DNA of 64,000 bases from Hexactinellida sp. DTS-2022. Lineage: Eukaryota > Porifera > Hexactinellida. Numbering within the stretch: position 1 is the stretch's first letter; each line of letters begins with the position of its first letter. The stretch covers positions 5,384,501 through 5,448,500 of the forward strand of contig JAPNXP010000001.1 in assembly GCA_028753945.1 (NCBI GenBank). The letters run 5' to 3'. Of this stretch, positions 34,490 through 45,080 are shown piece by piece. A program made the position numbers and the translations under genes. The notes beneath the pieces are model-generated. The model was not told the origin of the DNA, made no database searches, and worked only from the letters and a program-made list of their open reading frames with translations.

Positions 34490-34944
34490 TAATGTAAATA
34501 TTTATTGTCTATTGAAAAAGCGAGACTGCGTAGCGGTTTGAGTTATCCGTCGCGAAGAGATCGTATTAATTAACGAGTAGTCGACCCATTACTGCCATTA
34601 GTTTAATTTAATATCAACTAATTTAAAGCAATTCCATGCATTTTGTCCCGTTTGATCACTTATCTCGATTCTCGATTGTATGAATTGTGAACAAGCTGTT
34701 CGTTCCGCACAACAGGGTTTTCTAACTTGTGCACTGGGACTCCTAATGAGATAAATTGCCTAACGAACAGTTTGTAAACAATTCATACAATTTAATAATA
34801 AGTGAATAAGTGACAAACATGGCAAAAAGCATGGATTTGCTGTTTATCCGTCTGGGGAATATAGTTTATAACTTCCACGTAAGGGTTTCTTCCCCGACTT
34901 GGTTATGCAGGAGTTTACTGTATATTGATTAGCTAATTGGAGCT
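34490..34944. other. NDUFS7 upstream region
   Basis: Contains a remnant gcaggagtttactgta of a pogo/Tigger-type right end at about 34908-34923, and an imperfect inverted pair (gaacaagctgttcgttccgc / cctaacgaacagtttg). No other feature. Confidence 0.5.
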
Positions 34945-35604
34945 ATGCTGCAATCAGCACGCTTGCTCTCTGCTATAGCCAGGCCCCCTATCCATTGGTT
35001 TCGCGCTGTTTCTGGCACAGGCTCGGTAGGCGGCTCTTACTCGCCGGAGAAAAAGATCCCAACGAACACGGCCCTGCCCATAAACATAGCAGGCGGTCCC
35101 GTCACCAAGCTAAAAACAGGTAAGAAGTTCGATAATGCGGCAGAGTTCGTGCTCACAAAGGTGGAGGAGGTGTTCAACTGGGCGCGAGCCAACTCGCTCT
35201 GGCCGATGACATTCGGCCTAGCTTGTTGCGCTGTAGAGATGATGCACGCTGCTGCTGCTCGCTACGACCTGGATAGGTTTGGAATTGTATTTAGGGCGAC
35301 CCCGCGGCAGTCTGACGTCATGATAGTAGCCGGGACACTGACTAACAAGATGGCCCCTGCTCTCCGCAAGGTGTATGACCAGATGCCGGAGCCGCGCTGG
35401 GTTATCTCAATGGGCAGCTGTGCCAACGGAGGAGGCTACTACCACTACTCGTACTCTGTGGTACGGGGATGTGACAGGATAGTACCTGTAGACATCTACG
35501 TTCCAGGGTGCCCCCCCACGGCAGAGGCTCTCGTATACGGACTGCTACAGCTGCAGAAGAAAATAAAACGAACTCAATCTATAAAGCTATGGTACCGCCA
35601 GTAA
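34945..35604 (+). CDS. NDUFS7: NADH dehydrogenase (complex I) iron-sulfur subunit NDUFS7, single exon
   Basis: 219 residues, the usual length for this nuclear-encoded PSST/NuoB subunit, which carries the last iron-sulfur cluster (N2) and passes electrons to ubiquinone in the inner mitochondrial membrane. The first 35 or so residues hold Arg6, Arg13 and Arg20 and no acidic residue, as in a mitochondrial targeting peptide. The four cluster ligands are Cys94 and Cys95 ([10 protein letters not shown]), Cys159 (MGSCANGGG) and Cys189 ([10 protein letters not shown]). The matrix-facing stretch [20 protein letters not shown] is the strongly conserved family core. The gene is uninterrupted and lies between MITE-rich flanks. 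AATAAA at 35927 could be its polyadenylation signal. Confidence 0.97.
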   Translation: MLQSARLLSAIARPPIHWFRAVSGTGSVGGSYSPEKKIPTNTALPINIAGGPVTKLKTGKKFDNAAEFVLTKVEEVFNWARANSLWPMTFGLACCAVEMMHAAAARYDLDRFGIVFRATPRQSDVMIVAGTLTNKMAPALRKVYDQMPEPRWVISMGSCANGGGYYHYSYSVVRGCDRIVPVDIYVPGCPPTAEALVYGLLQLQKKIKRTQSIKLWYRQ

Positions 35605-36120
35605 TTGTTGTACGCTATTACCGGGATGATCTGATTAAATACAACATTCCTATAACTAATTATTCGATTTACAATTAATTTATAATACAGAACCGTAAAC
35701 TAGTGTATTAGAGTATAACTCTACTTGTTAGTCTTTACTGACAGTATTACTGGAAATGATGGTCTTCCGTGTTTCACCTGATTAATATGATTAGACTCAC
35801 TGACTCCTTGAGCTGATCCAGTACTCTATATAACATTTGATAATACGTACTGTATACGTATACCGTCTATATAAGAACATAATTGGGAATATGTTGTAAT
35901 TTTACGCGTATCACGTATTAAACTTTAATAAACATGCAAGCCTATTGCAAGGGGCCAAGAATTGTATTCATAATAGAGAGACTTCATAATAAGTGAACTC
36001 GATTTAATACAAACCTTATGTAAATTGTTAAATTGGGACCATAGGGCTTGTTCATAATATAATGATTGTCCTATTAAGCAGACGAAAATTGTTCACAATT
36101 TGCCGACCTGACAGTACTAC
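35605..36120. repeat. NDUFS7 3' region and cctgactgta-family MITE
   Basis: AT-rich to about 35934. The MITE (ttcataatagagagacttc, gttcataatataatgattg) runs to gccgacctgacagta and is interrupted by the hAT element that starts at 36121. Confidence 0.65.
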
Positions 36121-36659
36121 CAGGCGCGGCGCCAGAGGGGGGGCAGCCGCCCCCCTAGTATAAATCCTGCCCCCCCGTAGGGGGGGCAGGATTTAGTGTA
36201 TTCTCAAGTTAAAATTATATGTGATAAATTCGCCCATGATAATCCCAAAGCCCATTCCCCTGGACACCATTCTAGAGGCTCGATTGTCTGAAAATTTTAG
36301 CTCGCTCGCTACGCTCGCTCAATTTTCGTCAAAAAACATACATATTAATATCGTATATCTCGTATTATAGCATCGCCGCACCCCAAAAGTAGCAAATACA
36401 AATTTACTAACAGTATTTGTGATAATTATTTTGTTCAAAAATAAAATTATTTGTAATACAATGCATATCTAGTAAGTGATTTCAAAAAATCACTGAATTT
36501 TCGATGAAGTCCAAAATCCCTGGATAGTTTGCATGTATGACAAGTTCATCGTAGCTCAATTGTTTTCAGATAAATTCTGACAGATGTAAAGCTGCCCCCT
36601 TGAAAAATTGGTTGCCCCCCCTCTGCCCCCCCAGTTCTAAAATCCTGGCGCCGCGCATG
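36121..36659. mobile_element. hAT-type MITE, 539 bp, perfect 8-bp TSD
   Basis: Ends CAGGCGCGGCGCCAG and CTGGCGCCGCGCATG; target duplication AGTACTAC at 36113-36120 and 36660-36667. Interior resembles 17367-17631 (gctcgctcaattttcg). Confidence 0.92.
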
Positions 36660-36842
36660 AGTACTACTAAGAATAATCTAGTTCTCATCTCAATTAAACT
36701 ACAGTGAAACCTAGTTAATATAATGTGTACTTTTTGAGTAGTATTAGAGTTATAGTTAGTAAGTATGTAATGGCATTTTGGCAAATTATTAGAGCAATAT
36801 TAGTCATTACTAGAGCAATGTTATTATACGAAGACGAACACC

Positions 36843-36998
36843 CAGGGGCGGATACAGCCCTTCGACTCAGGGGGCCCCCAAATTTGTAGGGGTATGGAGC
36901 GAGTGAATCGAGCGCGGTAAGAGGGATAATGGGGGCCCATGAGAAAAATCTCAGGGGGGGCCGGACCCCCTTGCCCCCCCCCTCTAGATCCGCCCCTG
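36843..36998. mobile_element. hAT-type MITE, 156 bp, perfect 8-bp TSD
   Basis: Ends CAGGGGCGGAT and ATCCGCCCCTG are exact complements; target duplication CGAACACC at 36835-36842 and 36999-37006. Confidence 0.94.
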
Positions 36999-37006
36999 CG
37001 AACACC

Positions 37007-37749
37007 ATTAGACTATAGCTATTGATAATTCAACTGTTCTACGTTTCATCAACAAAATATAAATTAAGTTCTTTTGTCTCCATTGTAGCATCAGAATACG
37101 TTCGTACCTCAAGTAAATTCCAATTATAGGATACACTGAAGTGAGTGCATGACACGGGACTCGGAACCCAATATAAAGTGGGGGGGGGCAGTTTGTGTCA
37201 TTATTTATTATTGTGTTTTAAAAATATATAATTCTGCATAAAATTCCGAGAAATGTGGGGGCGCCATAGCCCCCCGGATCCCTATCCCGACGCCCCTGAT
37301 TAGAATCATCTTCTTGGAAAAGGTTGTAGTATTTATTGGCATTGAAAAGTATCGGATTTAAGAACATAATTTATACTCCCAACAAAATTGTATAATACGT
37401 GAAAACGTCCTCACGTATTAACGTATTAAACATAGAACAACTGGAAAATTAAGCTAGTATTTAGAACGTGAATTATTTTGTTCATGACGAGGGAAATATA
37501 TTACTACTATAACTGTAAAAGTAAGTTACCTTCTCGGTAACTGATTACTGTACATTATTAGCCACATAATGTAAGTATAAATTTGTTCTAACATGTTTTT
37601 GTAATACGTGAAGTAATTTCAAGTACAGTATGACGTATTAGACATTAATAAAATAACCTAAAGTCCTAAACTGTATTTAGTACTAAAATATTATTACGAT
37701 TTAGTTTGCACAATAACTTCTGATACAAACACATTCATGCTGCTAGTGC
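37007..37749. other. Intergenic stretch
   Basis: A GC-rich fragment at about 37140-37300 ends gacgcccctg like a hAT MITE, but its left end could not be placed. The remainder is AT-rich without features. Confidence 0.5.
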
Positions 37750-38328
37750 CTATAGTATAGTCGCATTGAGTGAATCGATAACAGCAGTTACTATTGTCTC
37801 AACTGCTGCCAATGCCCCCAGTCCCACGTCTCCGCAAGCCAGCTTTTTCTCCACACAGGGTACCACTGTGTAGCCCCAGCCCAGCACAGTCCCCAGCTGC
37901 TGCTTGGTAATGGGATGGTCCCACATAAATGTGTTCATGGATGGACACACGATTATAGGCTTTGAAAAGTCCCACGCGCGTGCTACGCAGGTGATCAGGT
38001 TGTTACAGGCCCCGTTTGACAGCTTAGACAGCGTGTTGGCGTCGAGTGGCGAGATTAGCATGACGTCAGCCCATTTCCGTAGCTCTATGTGTAAGACCGG
38101 GTCTCCTATCTTCTTCCACTGGTCCCATTCCTCTTGGTCTCTTACGATGGGAACTGTAACCATGGAAGCGTCGAAAAAATGCATTGAATGTTCAGTTGGC
38201 ATCAGTTTTATATTGCATTCTCTGTGTGGGAATACTACTGGTATTTTCTCTGAGAGCTGTTGTAGTATTTCCGGTATCTTGAGGGCTGCTACGCTAGCAG
38301 TAGCAGCTACCAGTATATTTATTGACAT
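37750..38328 (-). CDS. PPCDC: Phosphopantothenoylcysteine decarboxylase, single exon
   Basis: 192 residues, slightly shorter than the roughly 204 of vertebrates. The enzyme decarboxylates 4'-phosphopantothenoylcysteine to 4'-phosphopantetheine, the third step of coenzyme A synthesis, using FMN in a cytosolic trimer. The flavoprotein fold is evident: an N-terminal strand then SVAALK (12-17), the catalytic His80 in DPVLHIELRKWAD, the flavin-binding PLDANTLSKLSNG (94-106), the substrate clamp PSMNTFMW with Asn132, and the active-site Cys165 in ACGDVGLGAL. All key residues are present, so it should be active. The frame is uninterrupted from ATG at 38326-38328 to the stop at 37750. Its only neighbour on this strand is repeat debris. 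Confidence 0.96.
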   Translation of the reverse strand: MSINILVAATASVAALKIPEILQQLSEKIPVVFPHRECNIKLMPTEHSMHFFDASMVTVPIVRDQEEWDQWKKIGDPVLHIELRKWADVMLISPLDANTLSKLSNGACNNLITCVARAWDFSKPIIVCPSMNTFMWDHPITKQQLGTVLGWGYTVVPCVEKKLACGDVGLGALAAVETIVTAVIDSLNATIL

Positions 38329-38511
38329 TGCTTAGCTAGATCTCTACATCAACAATTTGGCTATATAACTGATTCATTGAGTTACAAGTTGCAAATCAAG
38401 TTAGTTCCCTTTTGAAGACGGATAAGTTAGATCCGAAAAACTAACGGGATTATAAAATAATAGTGTTCCTGAAGTCTGTCTTCTAGCTGTGATTAATTAG
38501 TTATTAAATTA

Positions 38512-39167
38512 CAGTCAACCGCTTAAAGGGGTCATTATTCCAGGAACAGAATCATCCCAATAGACCCCAAGACAAATATTTTCGGTTAATCGGGTCAAAA
38601 TTATCAAATTTGAATCCAAATTTTGTTATTCTGGGAAATTTTGGTTGATTGGCTAAATATTCACTTTAAAAACAATCAATGAGTCAATATTATATCACTT
38701 GTGTCTATTTACGTGTGCAAAAGTATTTATATCACTCGTTGTAGTGTAGTATAGTATACGTATCCATATTAACCATATATAATAAATTGTTATACCAGGG
38801 TGACCAGATGTCCTTCTTTTGGAAGGACAGTCCTTTCTTTTAGACTAATTACCTTCTTCTTTTGCATCCTTTTTTTGTCCTTCTTTTTCTTATTGTCCTT
38901 ATTTGTCCTTATTTACATTGTTAAATTAGCTAAACCTATAAATATGGCCAAAAGGAAGTCTTTATTCTCATAATACAAGTACAATAACAATATGATTAAA
39001 CAAAAATTGTTTTAATATGAAAAAAATCCTTCTTTTTGACATAGTAGATCTGGACACCCTGAGTTATACTTATACCTCAAAATAGTTAATTTCGGTTAAT
39101 TGTTTTCTCTGCTTTATCGGTTCAAACAATCATTGGGCCGAAGTTACCCGATTAAGCGGAATTGACT
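38512..39167. mobile_element. pogo/Tigger-type MITE with nested hAT MITE
   Basis: Starts CAGTCAACCGCTTAAAGG after TA and ends ccgattaagcggaattgact. Subterminal words ttttggttgattgg and atttcggttaattg are complements. The insertion at 38796-39061 splits it. It lies 183 bp upstream of the PPCDC start. Confidence 0.82.
38796..39061. mobile_element. Nested hAT-type MITE, 266 bp
   Basis: Ends CAGGGTGACCAGATGTCC and GATCTGGACACCCTG; flanks TGTTATAC and AGTTATAC match at 7 of 8 positions. Interior is ccttctttt-rich. Confidence 0.88.
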
Positions 39168-39304
39168 CAAATACGAATTCGGGTTAACACGACACTGTTT
39201 AAAGCTTTTAACAATAATTAGTGTCACTGTTAATACGAATTTGTACGACACAAATAATCAAGATTTAAATAATAGTTTTAACATGTAATTACCATTATAG
39301 TATA

Positions 39305-39490
39305 CAGTCAGGTCTGCTTATCGTGAACCGTTTTTCGTCTGCTTCATATGAAGAACTTTTTATTATGAACAATCCCTATGGTCCCAATTTAACCATTTCC
39401 ATAGAGCTAGAGTTCGCTTATTATGAAGTCTCTCTATTATGAACACAATTTTTGGTCCCTTGAATGTTCATAATAAATGAACCTGAGTGC
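39305..39490. repeat. pogo/Tigger-type MITE (cagtcaggt family)
   Basis: Starts CAGTCAGGTCTGCTTATCG after TA; the right end (ttcataataaatgaacctga) is interrupted by the hAT element at 39491. It is the best-preserved left end of the family seen at 12386 and 35935. Confidence 0.8.
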
Positions 39491-39838
39491 CAGTGTTTGC
39501 ATGCGCTGCAGTGCATTAAGCGCAGCGCTACATTGACTTCCAGCGAAGCGCAGCACAGCGCTATCTTGACTTCCAGCGCAGCATATTTCAGGATTTAAGC
39601 CCTTGAACACTTCTTTGAAACATGAGGGGCAAATCAATTATTTACATTTTAAAGAGAATATACATAAATCCTTCAATAGTTTAATGTTGCACTCAGAAAT
39701 AAAAGTAATATATTCTTATCTATTTCGTAATTATGTCATTCTTCATTATCATTAAAATTACTAACGCAGCGCAGCGCAGCGGGCACCCAAAATTATCAGC
39801 GCAGCAACTTTGAATAGAACCAGCGCTTGCAAACACTG
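39491..39838. mobile_element. hAT-type MITE next to the TTC8 start, 348 bp, perfect 8-bp TSD
   Basis: Ends CAGTGTTTGCATGCGCTG and CAGCGCTTGCAAACACTG; target duplication CTGAGTGC at 39483-39490 and 39839-39846. Interior rich in GCAGCGCAGCG. It ends 43 bp before the TTC8 start codon. Confidence 0.93.
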
Positions 39839-39881
39839 CTGAGTGCTGAGTGCAGTAACAAATTAGTTAATATCACACAGC

Positions 39882-42756
39882 ATGGATAAGCTATACGTGG
39901 CCCAGTCCCTGTTACGTCGCCGCAAGCTGGAGGAGTGTGTGGAGGCGTGTGGTGTAATGCTGGAGGATAACCCTAGAGACGAGGCCGCCTGGTATCTCAA
40001 GATTCGGGCCCTGAGCGAGCAGCTGTATGTAGAAGAGACAGACGCAGAGGAAGAGGGGATAGCAGAGCTCTTGATGGATGATACAGCCATCGCAGAGGTA
40101 GGAAGCTAGCTGTTGTGAAGTTCCTCTTCTATTCATTCTAAATTGTATAATAATACGTGAATTCCCCATCGCGTATGACGGATAATACTTAACAACTGAA
40201 AATTACACTATTTATAATTTGTAAGATTTCAGATTGTTAGAAGTTTTGACTGTAGACAAACAATAAATCGATGTTATACGCAGTACATTATTTTTAGGGC
40301 TGAAACGAATATACCGAATATTCGTTCAAAATGATTGAACGTTCGTTTGCAAACGAATATTCGTTTGGACGAATATTAGATTGAAACGGATATTTGTTGA
40401 CTACTACTTTTGGACAACAACATGACTTTTGTTTATCTTGGAGAGATCGCATATATATATTCCTACCTAAACTAGCTGATTATTAGCTAACTTGTGTCTA
40501 ATACACTTTGTAACTAGTATTATTAAACCATTGTAACATTAACAAATACCTATTTTCCAATGTATGTATTTTGTGTCTTGAAATTGATTTAATGCTTAGT
40601 CATCCAAACTAACGAATATTCTAATATTCGTTCGTTTAGAAAAAGGTTCGTTCGTTACATTTCGAATATTCGTTTCAGCCCTAATTATTTTCACATAAAT
40701 ATATATCTTCGACGTGTCTTCTGTAATTTTTGTAATACGTAGATATACATGTGGCACTTTCACGTATTGCGTATTCTAGTACAATGGTATAAAGGTATAT
40801 TACTAAACTCGCAAATTATACTCTTGGTACCAATCTGTTTCTATAGTTACCGAGACCAGGAACATCTTTAAAGTTACCCCTGAATTCATCAAAAGCCGGT
40901 CCCACCCCCGGCATGCGTCCCACCTCCCAGAGCGGCCGCCCTCTCACCGGCTTTATTCGCCCCGGCAGTCAGTCCGGGAGACCCTCCACGGTGGAGGAGA
41001 CCCTCCTGGCCCCCCGCTCCGCCATGACGGCGCGGCCTGTCACCAGTGCCTCCGGGAGGTTCGTCAGACTCGGGACTGCCTCGATGCTGACGGAGCCAGG
41101 GGGCCCCTTCCTGGATGTGTCCAAGCTGGACCTAGGAAAGTACGCAGAGAAGCCAGCGCTAGCTCGTGTGCTATTCGAGTACCTGTACTACCACGAGAAC
41201 GACACCAAGAATTCTCTTGAGCTGGCAGCGCTGTCTACAGCTGCTGCTAAATACCAGGACTGGTGGTGGAAGGTTAACTAACTAGTATTATTCAAATTAC
41301 TTATAGCTTCTCGTATAAGTATGAGCGCTAAATATTAACTCTGGCCAACTCAGATCTAGTTAAGTATATTATTTAACATAGTATTTGATATATAATACGC
41401 TAAATTAATTTTAAGATTGGGTTGAGGTTAATTGTGCCCACTGCCCAGTAAATTCGCGAAGGAATTAGAATGAGTGCTCATTGGACTACTGCCTATAGGT
41501 GCAGCTGGGAAAGTGCTACCTACGACTAGGAATGCTCAGAGAAGCAGAGCAGCAGCTCCGCTCTTCCCTCAAGAACCTGGAAACAGTGGACAGCTACCTA
41601 CACCTTGGCAAGGTGTATAATAGATTGGATCAGCCATTATCCGCGCTGAAGACATACGAGCAGGGACTGCAGAAATTCCCTGAGGAAATACTACTGTTAA
41701 TAAGCAGTGCGCGCACTCATGAGGCCCTGAATGATACAGAGAAATCCATAGGTCTCTACAAACAGGTGTTGCACTTAGACAACACTAATGTAGAGTCTAT
41801 AGCTAGTATTGCCACGCATCACTTTTACACTGATCAGCCAGAAATTGCTCTCAGGTAGGAATAGCATTTTAATTAATTTATATTTTAGATTTATAGTACT
41901 TAAATTTAGTCCACGTAACGTATTATACGTATTTAAGATAACTTTTGAAAACTTTCTTGCACCCACGCAGCTGCGGGGTTTACGCCTAATTAAGAATAAA
42001 TCTATTATCTATACAAATAAGACCATATAGTGTTTATGCCAATACAGGTAAACCTCCCAAAGCGGCACCTCCGAGTAGCGGCAACCTCCGAGAAGCGGCA
42101 CAAAATCATTCTCCCGATGGGTGCCGCTTTGGGAGTTTTACCTTACGAGCAACCTCCCAAAGCGGCAACCTCCGAGTAGCGGCACAAAATCATTCTCCCG
42201 ATGGGTGCCGCTTTGGGAGGTTTACCTGTATACTGTATTATCTCTCAACAGGTTCTACCATAGACTGTTACAGATGGGTGTGTACAACGCAGAGATCTAC
42301 AACAACCTAGCTCTCTGCTCGTTCTACGCACAGCAATACGACATGTGCATGTGCTGCTTCCAGCAAGCTCTGGACCTCTCCTCTCACGAGACAGCTGGCG
42401 ATATCTGGTACAACTTGGGTAACGTCCTGTTGGCAATGGGAGAGCTGCGACTGAGCTATCAGAGCTACAAGTTGGCCCTCTCTTCCCAGCCAGAGCACGC
42501 CGAGGCGTATAACAACCTAGCAGTTCTCGAGTGGAGGCGTAGGAAGCAGGACCAGGCTAAGTCCTACCTACTGGAGAGTGCCTCTCTGAACCCCCGCACC
42601 TACGAGCCCCACTTTAACCTGGCGCTGCTCTCTAACATAGTTGGAGATCTGCAGAGCAGCTATAAGGCAGTTAATAAGAGCATCGAAGCCTTTCCAGACC
42701 ACTCAGACTCCAAGGAGCTTCTGAGAGGCATCCAGTCTCACTTCACTTCTTTTTGA
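39882..42756 (+). CDS. TTC8: TTC8 / BBS8, tetratricopeptide BBSome subunit (4 exons)
   Basis: Exons 39882-40097, 40847-41272, 41499-41854 and 42252-42756 join in phase to 500 residues (vertebrate forms about 515-541). TTC8 is a core subunit of the BBSome, which moves membrane proteins in and out of cilia. The N-terminal part (1-72) aligns with the family start; the next exon carries the family-specific low-complexity stretch GRPLTGFIRPGSQSGRP and SGRFVRLGTASML, then KYQDWWWKV. From about 215 to the end are tandem TPRs (LGKCYLRLGMLREAEQQL, WYNLGNVLLAMGEL, AEAYNNLAVLEWRRRKQDQA), closing with PHFNLALLSNIVGDLQSSY. Donors are gtagga, gttaac and gtagga. Its presence implies a ciliated or flagellated organism. 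AATAAA at 42819 is a likely polyadenylation signal. Confidence 0.96.
40295..40683. mobile_element. hAT-type MITE in TTC8 intron 1, 389 bp, perfect 8-bp TSD
   Basis: Ends TAGGGCTGAAACGAATAT and ATATTCGTTTCAGCCCTA; target duplication ATTATTTT at 40287-40294 and 40684-40691. Confidence 0.92.
42045..42228. mobile_element. MITE in TTC8 intron 3, 184 bp, TA target
   Basis: Ends CAGGTAAACCTCCCAAAGCG and CGCTTTGGGAGGTTTACCTG are exact complements, with TA on both sides. The interior contains a direct duplication of about 80 bp (aaaatcattctcccgatggg twice), so two right arms are present. It ends 23 bp before exon 4. Confidence 0.92.
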
Positions 42757-43200
42757 CTACTGACAATATTAGGTATATTATATTACCTTGTCAATGCAAA
42801 TTGATCACTTAATTAAATAATAAAATTGCATCTAAAATGATAATGTATTTTATAGAATCGGAAATTGTCATTTAATATATAATATTGTACAATATTGAAG
42901 CTGATTTTTATGAAAGAGTTCATGTAATCTGCATTGCTATATTTATTTGGAACGTGGAAGTAGCCGTTTCATCTTGGAGTATTTAATTTTATGTAAGCTC
43001 TATATATCACTTTAGCATAGGAAACTTCTACACAATACTTGTTTCTCGTGATTAATCTGTTTTCTAATATCGTATCTATCTAACAGAGAGTTCTTAATTT
43101 AAATATCAACTGACAATGTTTCAGAATCAACAGGACATTTTCTGGATTTGCTAAATCTGTATGTTTGGTCTTATGTATGATCTAGCAGTGAAAAAACACA
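42757..43200. other. TTC8 3' region
   Basis: AT-rich; AATAAA at 42819-42824. Nothing else recognised. Confidence 0.55.
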
Positions 43201-44250
43201 GTCTCTTACATGAAATGGAGGGATAGTTGTACGAGCGAGACACGAGTTAGCAGAGAAGAGAGATACCCTAAAGGAGTAAACACAACCAAAGAAGAGAGTT
43301 ATGAAGAGGAACATCTATTGCAGTCTCTGAAGGAGAGATCATTCAGATCTGAGGACTATTCTCTGAAATTGCGTCAAGAATCCACCCCAAATACCAATTG
43401 ACAGCACAGCCCAGGATATATTTGTGACTGATTTTGAAGCTAACACATTTCAAGTATTCGTTGAAGGCACTTAAGAAGGTGCCAACTGCTGAATCTCCCA
43501 GAGCAATAACTTTACAGAAGGGTATATTTTCATATTGCTAAAGGCCAGCTAGTGAAGATAAGAAAGTGGAAAATCAATCTGTGAAGTCAGTTTTAACGGT
43601 CGCGATGCTAAGTAGGGTTTTGAACCTGAATTTAATTCTTTTGAGATGGATTATTTGATCAAGTTGGATAACCCCAATATTGTTAGCCCGAGAGTTGGAT
43701 CAGAATTATTCTCCCAACTTAATAGCAGGATTAGCATTCTTCCTAGATAGGAGTAAATTGGAACAAATCAATTCGATTATTCAGAAAGCTAGGAGACTGC
43801 ATTTATTGCTACAATAATCCTATTCTTCCTGCTGACAGCAACTCCAGTAGGATAATCTCCATGTATAGGTAGCTTCGGACTGTGGATAATGCAATGTGCT
43901 TTAGTTTTTCGCATAATATCTTGATTCGACTAAGCCAATTGTCAGCTACAATAATATTCCCCAATTTGTCGATTGAGAATAATGACTCAATGCAATCTCA
44001 ACTAGCTCTCATTCTAGGGAGATTATCTGATCTGTAGATCAGGCTTTAATCCAGGAAAAAATTACCCCGATCCTTGATTTTGTTAGAGCTCGTTCAGTTT
44101 TCATTTTGTACGCCTAGATTAGTTATCTTGTATTAAGTCTATGGGAGCAACTCTCGATATTGTAGGCCTAGCATCGATTTTTGTACGCCTAGATAAAATC
44201 CTGCCAAATTACGCTCCTTCAGGTGCGCCCAGCACGCCTGGATAACACCC
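43201..44250 (-). pseudogene. NHL-repeat (TRIM-NHL-like) pseudogene fragment
   Basis: On the minus strand, 43920-43980 reads FSIDKLGNIIVADNWLSRIK and, after a frameshift, 43775-43870 reads HGDYPTGVAVSRKNRIIVA. The pattern PxGVAV followed by xxGxIIVAD...RI is the NHL beta-propeller repeat found in TRIM-NHL and related proteins. Stops and frame changes show it is no longer coding. The rest of the stretch has the base composition of decayed coding DNA but no further unit could be read reliably. It could also be part of an intact gene with small exons, which I consider less likely. Confidence 0.5.
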
Positions 44251-45080
44251 TGCTGTAGATGGAAAGGAGACCTACCAAACATTATAATCTTTATGTATGT
44301 TCAGGGTATTATACAGAGGGGGGGGGGGCGCGCAGGGGAGTCGGAAGCGTGAAATTGGGGAGGGGGCAATCAGAATTTAGAGGGGGCACAGACAAAAAGC
44401 TAATTCTTAGTAGTATAAAACCCAACGTGATTTTATGTCTTTTTTGATAGTTTCACTTCGGATAAGAGCAGTGGTATCATGACATTTGAACTCATGTGTA
44501 TCATTGGTGATGTTATTTCATCTATTTGGACAGGGGAAGGGGGCACAGGCGAGGGGATGCACAGATGAGGAGGGCACCGAAATTCTTGAGGGGGGGCACG
44601 TGCCCCCCTGTGCCCCCCCTTCTGACGCCCCTGGGGGGGCGCCCCGGGATTCCCCCCCCTAGCTTGAATTCCCCCCCCCCTGGAAATATGCTGCTAAGTT
44701 CTTATTTTCAGTTAAAATTAGGTGTTTTTAGCCTTTTATAAAGAGACAAATCGACGTATTCTTCTCTAGGCTAGAATATTTTATGTTAAAAGTTCGGTAT
44801 CTTCCCCACACATACCATTTAAACATTACTATTGATAATCATTAATGAAATTGTGCAGGAAAGCTATAATTATCTTCCATTAGTTACCACAGCTTCAAAT
44901 ACTATGTGATTATTTTACAGCAATAGCTCTCCATTGTTAGCAATAATACTTTGCACTATAAATTGTATTTGGCTTCCAGGGGCTTCGCCCCTGGACCCTA
45001 CTGGGGGGCTAGCAGCGCCCCCCAGACCCCCTGCTGGCGAAGCAATTATTTAGTGGATCCTAGTACTTTCAGACTTCCCC
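44251..45080. repeat. GC-rich MITE debris
   Basis: 44333-44631 has ends CAGGGGAGTCGGAAG and CTTCTGACGCCCCTG, a hAT-like pair without a clear target duplication. 44980-45045 holds the hairpin ggggcttcgcccctgg with a related copy at 45535-45565. G and C runs dominate. Confidence 0.6.
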
